DNA of 64,000 nt, from positions 3,968,001 to 4,032,000 of the forward strand of contig NC_014655.1 of NCBI RefSeq assembly GCF_000166395.1, written 5' to 3'. The first letter of the stretch is position 1, and each line of letters opens with the position of its first letter. The DNA is from Leadbetterella byssophila DSM 17132 (GTDB lineage: Bacteria > Bacteroidota > Bacteroidia > Cytophagales > Spirosomataceae). The notes under the pieces were generated by a model. That model was not told the origin of the DNA and ran no database searches. It saw only the letters and a list, made by a program, of their open reading frames with translations. The position numbers and the translations under genes were made by a program. Below are positions 59,882 to 64,000 of the stretch, piece after piece.

Positions 59882-60289
59882 ATGAAATCAGAAATTAATT
59901 TTCAAATCCAATTAGACAAAGACAGAATTCCGGAGAAGATCTTTTGGGACGCTACTGAAAACCCAAATGAAGGCATTAACGAAACAAAAGCCATCTCCAT
60001 TAACGTTTGGGATCATTACCACAAAGGTTTGTTAGGAATTAATCTTTGGACAAAAGATATGCCGGTAGATGAGATGAATCACTTTTTAGTGGACATCATC
60101 GGGAATATGGCTCAAATGGTAAAGGATTCTACTCAGGATCCAAAGATTGTAGCTATTCTGGAAGAAGCCGGAAGAGAAATTACGAAACACGTTAATGAAC
60201 TGGCAAAGCAGCAGGAGCAGCCTCAAGCTGGTACAACTGACAGTTTAGATGCTTTGTTAGAGCAAACTCGTGCAAAAATCAAGAAATGA
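59882..60289 (+). CDS. gldC: Gliding motility protein GldC
   Basis: A 135-residue cytoplasmic-looking protein matching GldC of Flavobacterium: INFQIQLDKDRIPEKIFWDA, the WDHYHKGLLGINLWTKDMP segment (about 40-60), and NHFLVDIIGNMAQMV. GldC supports gliding but is not essential in F. johnsoniae. The usual partner gldB is not in this window. Its stop codon lies in a hairpin terminator shared with the subtilase gene. Confidence 0.93.
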   Translation: MKSEINFQIQLDKDRIPEKIFWDATENPNEGINETKAISINVWDHYHKGLLGINLWTKDMPVDEMNHFLVDIIGNMAQMVKDSTQDPKIVAILEEAGREITKHVNELAKQQEQPQAGTTDSLDALLEQTRAKIKK

Positions 60290-60310
60290 AACTCCTAAGG
60301 GGTTTCATTT
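60284..60310. terminator. Bidirectional terminator between gldC and the subtilase gene
   Basis: AAATGAAAC / GTTTCATTT (9-bp stem, 9-nt loop) followed by CTTTTT on the plus strand. It covers the stop codons of both convergent genes. Confidence 0.8.
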
Positions 60311-61878
60311 CTTTTTAACCATTTGGCTGTAAACCATTTGCCTTCATATTGGAATCTAAGCAAATGTAATCCTTCGTTTAGCTCCTTAAACGATTTGCCT
60401 CCCGGGGTATCCTTCCTAATCTGTCTGCCATTTTCGTCCAGAATCCATATTTCTGTATTGTTCGGGAGTAAACTTTCTCCAACTCTGATATTGAAATCTC
60501 CGCCATTAGGTTGAGGGAAGATAGTAACCTTATCGGTCATGGCTTCGTTTCCTAATGCTGACCAATTACCGTAAATGTAACGTACCGCTCTAGTATAGCT
60601 AGGTATTCCATAGCCGTATTGAGGGGTAGGATTTGGGAATCTGTCTGCAGAGTGTATCAAAGCCTCTCTCAGTTGTAAGGCGGTGAGATGGGGGAATTGT
60701 TGTTTAAGGCTCGCTAAGAAACCGGTGATCAAAGGTGCGGCGTACGAGGTGCCATTGCCTGCCCTCAGTTGAGTGCCGCTGTTGCTATAAACAGTACCCA
60801 CACCCATGGCACAGACATCCGGCTTAACCCTTCCGTCTGGACTGGGTCCAATAGAACTAAATGAAGCGAGGGTTCTTTGAGCATTTACTGCTCCTACGGC
60901 TATGGCATATTCTGCGTCTGCAGGGGAACTTATATATTTCCAGGAGCTATTTCCTTCATTTCCGGCTGCAACTACCACCAGTATGCCCACTTTACTGGCA
61001 TAATCTGCGGCTCTGGCAATGATGCTGGTTTGCCCGTCCATATCTTGATAAGTGTAATCCTGATTAGGATCTGTAAACTGTGAATAACCCAGTGAAGTAT
61101 TAAAGATATCTGCCCCTAAGGAGTCTGCATGTTCTGCGGCAAGTAACCAATAGACCTCTTCTATCTTAGATTCGTTTACAGCTATGACATCTTCCGTGGT
61201 ATATAAAGCTAAATCCACTGCTGGAGCGGGCCCAGAGAAAACTTGGCCTAACTTTCCTGCTATGATGCTGAGTACATTAGTGCCATGGGTATCATCCCTA
61301 TCCACCTCAGAGGTTTTGTGAACGTAATTATAAGTATGGATGATGTCTAGATGCTCGAAGACTTTAGCGGATTTCAACCCTATAAAACCTCCATCCATCA
61401 CGGCAACAAGTACTCCTTTTCCGTTAAAACCGGCATTTAGCATGGTGTCAGCCCCCAACATTTTCAGTTGGTCAAGTTCAGGAATCACATCTAACTCTTG
61501 CCTAAATTTAGATCGAATCCTAGCATATTTTCCCAAGGATGTATCACCTCTGATATCTCCTTTGCCTTCCATTCCTTTAACAAATGAGAAGTTTAAGGCT
61601 TGTTTTAATTGGTCAGGATTGCAATGGATCAGGGCGGCGTTAAGCCACTTAGAAACTCCTTCAATTTGAATACCAAGATTTTTCAGGGCATTGAGATAAT
61701 CAATGTTTACCGGATAATCTTTATCAGTGATAGAAATTCCCTGTTTTGACCTTCTTTCTAAAGCACGGTCGGATAGATAGACCTTTTGATCTTGCTTATC
61801 CTTGAAATAAATAAAATACTTGCCCTGCGCCAGAAGTTGCAGAGGGAGAATGAGATAGAATAGTAAAAGTTTACGCAT
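60295..61878 (-). CDS. S8 family serine peptidase (subtilase) with T9SS C-terminal sorting domain
   Basis: A 527-residue secreted subtilisin-like protease. Signal peptide MRKLLLFYLILPLQLLAQ; the propeptide-like region carries YFIYFKDKQDQ; the catalytic Asp is in VAVMDGGFIG (about residue 160), His in DDTHGTNVLS (about 196), Ser in NGTSYAAPLI (about 381), with the oxyanion Asn in VVAAGNEGNSS. The last ~75 residues (KVTIFPQPNGGDFNIRV to the end) match a type-A sorting domain for the type IX secretion system. Single gene with its own -7 box. Confidence 0.92.
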   Translation of the reverse strand: MRKLLLFYLILPLQLLAQGKYFIYFKDKQDQKVYLSDRALERRSKQGISITDKDYPVNIDYLNALKNLGIQIEGVSKWLNAALIHCNPDQLKQALNFSFVKGMEGKGDIRGDTSLGKYARIRSKFRQELDVIPELDQLKMLGADTMLNAGFNGKGVLVAVMDGGFIGLKSAKVFEHLDIIHTYNYVHKTSEVDRDDTHGTNVLSIIAGKLGQVFSGPAPAVDLALYTTEDVIAVNESKIEEVYWLLAAEHADSLGADIFNTSLGYSQFTDPNQDYTYQDMDGQTSIIARAADYASKVGILVVVAAGNEGNSSWKYISSPADAEYAIAVGAVNAQRTLASFSSIGPSPDGRVKPDVCAMGVGTVYSNSGTQLRAGNGTSYAAPLITGFLASLKQQFPHLTALQLREALIHSADRFPNPTPQYGYGIPSYTRAVRYIYGNWSALGNEAMTDKVTIFPQPNGGDFNIRVGESLLPNNTEIWILDENGRQIRKDTPGGKSFKELNEGLHLLRFQYEGKWFTAKWLKRNETP

Positions 61879-61899
61879 GGAGGTATAGTAGTATTATAC

Positions 61900-61907
61900 C
61901 AAAAATA
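61900..61907 (-). promoter_or_regulatory. -7 box (TATTTTTG) of the subtilase gene
   Basis: TATTTTTG on the minus strand, 22 bp before the ATG. Between it and the start is the small inverted repeat GGTATA / TATACC (61882-61900), which could be an operator or a leader hairpin. Confidence 0.45.
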
Positions 61908-61922
61908 CGTAAAAAATCCAAC

Positions 61923-62057
61923 TTAGAAATTGAATTTAAAGATTCCAAGTAAGATTAGAGCGAAAAGAATCAAGAAATTAAGGATCTTGAACCAGTTATA
62001 CTCCCACAGTGGAGTGGTGGTCTTAGCCTTGTGATAGTTTAATTGCACGTTTTTCAT
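61923..62057 (-). CDS. 44-residue single-helix membrane protein
   Basis: A short frame: ATG at 62057, TAA ending at 61923. The product begins MKNVQLNYHKAKTTTPLWEY and then has one hydrophobic helix (FLILFALILLGIFKFNF) to the end. The soluble-then-helix layout, with basic residues before the helix and WEYNWFK at the interface, argues for a real tail-anchored-like peptide. No homologue is claimed. It is the only coding candidate in the 335 bp between the subtilase gene and hisG. Confidence 0.55.
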   Translation of the reverse strand: MKNVQLNYHKAKTTTPLWEYNWFKILNFLILFALILLGIFKFNF

Positions 62058-62186
62058 TTTAGGAAATGGTATATCCCCGGTTGAGAGGGTACTGTTATTT
62101 TATAAAGAACTAGCAGGAAAAAGCACTTTGCTGTTAATTCGGGAATAATATTAAAGAATCTGGTAATCAATTACAAGAGTAAAGCG

Positions 62187-62194
62187 TAATTTTG
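62187..62194 (+). promoter_or_regulatory. -7 box (TAATTTTG) of the his operon
   Basis: TAATTTTG, exact TAnnTTTG match, 19 bp before the hisG ATG. The -33 box is not obvious. No leader peptide with repeated histidine codons or T-box was seen. Confidence 0.45.
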
Positions 62195-62213
62195 TGGGAA
62201 TTTTGGCTCATAC

Positions 62214-63074
62214 ATGAAAAATTATCTAAAAATTGCCGTCCAAAAGTCTGGAAGGCTAAGTGAAGATTCACTTAACTTGTTTAAAGAGTGTGGGATAAAA
62301 GTGGAAATGGGGAAAGGGCGGCTACGTACGGTTTCTTCAAATTTTCCGGCTGAATTTCTTTTCTTAAGAGATGATGATATCCCTGGTTATGTGGAAGATG
62401 GTGTAGCAGATTTAGGAATTGTAGGAGAAAACGTATTAGTGGAGTCAGCAAAGCAAGTAGAGGTAGTTAAGACTCTGGGGTTTTCTAAATGTAGATTATC
62501 TATTGCTGTGCCAAAGGAGACCAGTTTTTCTCTACCTGAAGACCTACACGGTAAGAGAATCGCTACTTCTTATCCTCGGATTCTTTCAGAATACCTGCAG
62601 AAAAATCACATACATGCACATATCCATGAGATCAGCGGCTCTGTTGAGATTGCACCATCCATAGGATTGGCAGATGCTATCTGTGATATAGTAAGTTCGG
62701 GAAGTACCTTACTGAGCAATGGTTTAAAAGAGCTGGATAGTATTTTTAGATCAGAAGCAGTGATGGTGGCACACTCCGGACTTGCAGAGGAGAAGAAAGC
62801 CATTTTGGAGCGCTTACTTTTCCGTATCTCATCTGTTCAAACAGCTAAAGATCATAAGTATGTTCTTTTAAATGCCCCAAATGAGAAATTGGACGAAATC
62901 ACAGGGATTTTATCCGGAATGAAAAGTCCAACGGTTATGCCTTTGGCCATACCGGGCTGGAGTTCAGTTCACTCCGTATTAAAGGAAAATGATTTTTGGG
63001 AGAAGATTGAATCATTAAAAGAAGCCGGAGCTCAAGGTATCTTAGTGATTCCAATAGAAAAAATGGTGGTATAA
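62214..63074 (+). CDS. hisG: ATP phosphoribosyltransferase (long form)
   Basis: First enzyme of histidine synthesis, 286 residues. The long (HisG-L) form with its own C-terminal regulatory domain, so no HisZ partner is needed. The catalytic domain includes KIAVQKSGRLSEDSLNLFKE and VEDGVADLGIVGENVL; the P-loop for PRPP is CDIVSSGSTLLSNGL (about residue 155). The C-terminal ~75 residues (from NAPNEKLDEITGIL) form the allosteric domain sensing histidine. The stop overlaps the hisD ATG (TAATG). Confidence 0.96.
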   Translation: MKNYLKIAVQKSGRLSEDSLNLFKECGIKVEMGKGRLRTVSSNFPAEFLFLRDDDIPGYVEDGVADLGIVGENVLVESAKQVEVVKTLGFSKCRLSIAVPKETSFSLPEDLHGKRIATSYPRILSEYLQKNHIHAHIHEISGSVEIAPSIGLADAICDIVSSGSTLLSNGLKELDSIFRSEAVMVAHSGLAEEKKAILERLLFRISSVQTAKDHKYVLLNAPNEKLDEITGILSGMKSPTVMPLAIPGWSSVHSVLKENDFWEKIESLKEAGAQGILVIPIEKMVV

Positions 63075-64000
63075 TGGAGATTTTTAAATATCCGAACGAA
63101 GAAGAGATCCAAAGAATCATTCGTAGGCCGGTATTAGACACTGCAGAGATTGAAAAGAAAGTAGAGCCTATACTGCTAGCCGTCCAAAAGGAAGGAGATT
63201 ATGCTTTAAGGAGGTTTGCTCTGGAGTTCGATAATGTGATGATGGATGATTTCTCCGTAAGTAAAGAGACGGTTGAAGAGGCCATTCAAAACTTGGATCC
63301 CGCACTTAAAAACGCTATCGATTATGCCTATGAGAATATCAAGAAATTCCATGAGGTACAATTGAAGGTGGAAGATCCGGTGGAAACTCGCCCGGGTGTG
63401 AAGTGTTGGAGGAAGTCAGTAGGCATAGAGAAAGTGGGAATCTATATTCCCGGTGGTACCGCCCCTCTCTTTTCCACTGTTTTAATGTTGGGTATTCCAG
63501 CTCAATTAGCCGGATGTAAAGAGGTAGTTTTATGTTCTCCTGCATCACATCCAGCCATTTATTATTGTGCGCAAAAATGTGGGGTGACAAAGATCTTCAA
63601 GGTAGGAGGGGCACAGGCCATTGCAGCCATGGCTTTTGGAACGGAAAGTATACCTCAGGTTTCTAAGATTTTTGGCCCAGGTAACCAATTCGTTACTGCA
63701 GCCAAACAAGCCGTTACTCGCTACGGAATAGCTATAGATATGCCTGCTGGGCCATCTGAAGTAGCTGTGCTGGCTGATGAAACCGCTAATCCAAGTTTTA
63801 TAGCTGCAGACCTTTTGTCGCAAGCAGAGCACGGTGTAGATTCTCAGGTAGTGCTGGTTACTACTTCGGAAGCTATTCTGGCTCAAGTAAAGGCGGAGGT
63901 GGAACTACAAGTATCTTTACTCCCTCGTAAAGACATGGCAGATGGTGCTTTAAGCCACTCCCGACTAGTAGTAGTGAAGGACAAAGAAGAGGCTATGAGT
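63074..64000 (+). CDS. hisD: Histidinol dehydrogenase (partial, 3' end outside)
   Basis: The 5' part (309 residues) of hisD, the last enzyme of histidine synthesis; the gene runs off the right edge. Family motifs: VGIYIPGGTAPLFSTVLMLG (about residues 120-139), VGGAQAIAAMAFGTESIP (about 175) and IFGPGNQFVTAAKQAV, then the DMPAGPSEVAVLADE segment and DLLSQAEHG. Starts on the hisG stop (TAATG), so the two are one operon in the order hisG-hisD. Confidence 0.96.
   Translation, partial: MEIFKYPNEEEIQRIIRRPVLDTAEIEKKVEPILLAVQKEGDYALRRFALEFDNVMMDDFSVSKETVEEAIQNLDPALKNAIDYAYENIKKFHEVQLKVEDPVETRPGVKCWRKSVGIEKVGIYIPGGTAPLFSTVLMLGIPAQLAGCKEVVLCSPASHPAIYYCAQKCGVTKIFKVGGAQAIAAMAFGTESIPQVSKIFGPGNQFVTAAKQAVTRYGIAIDMPAGPSEVAVLADETANPSFIAADLLSQAEHGVDSQVVLVTTSEAILAQVKAEVELQVSLLPRKDMADGALSHSRLVVVKDKEEAMS

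Noticed and set aside
62058-62213. Histidine attenuator or T-box before hisG
   Set aside because: No run of His codons, no T-box sequence, no strong terminator hairpin.

Overview
The window comes from a chromosome of the phylum Bacteroidota, most likely order Cytophagales. Several independent signs point there: a gliding gene (gldC), a subtilase with a type IX secretion sorting tail, a CarboxypepD_reg/TonB/beta-barrel receptor, many short lipoproteins, an ECF sigma/anti-sigma operon with DUF4097 proteins, and Bacteroidota-type promoters (TAnnTTTG at -7, one with TTTG about 20 bp upstream). Most of the region is ordinary, densely packed chromosome. Neighbouring genes often overlap by 1-20 bp, and convergent genes often share one hairpin terminator.

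Layout. 1-6.3 kb: a partial GMC oxidoreductase and mannonate dehydratase (uxuA), a Rieske-fold-like lipoprotein, DUF2452 and EVE proteins, and two tandem secreted paralogues. 6.4-13 kb: a TPR lipoprotein, thrS and infC, a collagen-like lipoprotein with an aldo/keto reductase, and rarA. 13-14.8 kb: an insertion sequence with an AbrB-like orfA and a DDE transposase orfB, flanked by exact copies of a 26-bp palindromic terminator. 14.8-21.5 kb: a minus-strand block with a lipoprotein, GT2 glycosyltransferase, tRNA N6-adenine methyltransferase, RNase H, an over-long D-Ala-D-Ala ligase, a NifU-like protein, a CAP protein and a DUF937/OmpA protein. 21.5-29.6 kb: GSCFA, Mrp, two serine hydrolases tail to tail, a thioredoxin, an ECF42-type sigma factor with its YCII partner, ferredoxin and a U32 (TrhP-like) protein. 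29.6-41.2 kb: small membrane and ABC proteins, a GNAT, a rhamnogalacturonan-lyase-like enzyme with a DUF6250 lipoprotein, a TonB-type receptor, and a sigma/anti-sigma/DUF4097 operon. 41.2-48.1 kb: copper chaperone plus CopA, an ABC exporter pair, tyrS, an outer-membrane barrel and a CBM9-like protein. 48.2-49.9 kb: a gene-free array of six 225-300 bp structured repeats. 49.9-64 kb: cobalamin adenosyltransferase, queA, an NAD-binding protein, an M3 peptidase, a 2-oxoacid dehydrogenase E2, cinA, DUF4197 and gldC, a T9SS subtilase, a 44-residue membrane protein, hisG and the start of hisD.

Themes. uxuA and the rhamnogalacturonan-lyase-like enzyme suggest use of plant cell-wall uronides. Translation genes (thrS, infC, tyrS) and tRNA-modification genes (queA, trmN6-like, TrhP-like) are scattered through the window. 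The most unusual parts are the structured repeat array, whose hairpins show compensatory base changes, and the insertion sequence, whose transposase appears to need a -1 frameshift on nine A residues and which sits inside a duplicated terminator. No rRNA, tRNA, CRISPR array or phage genes were seen.
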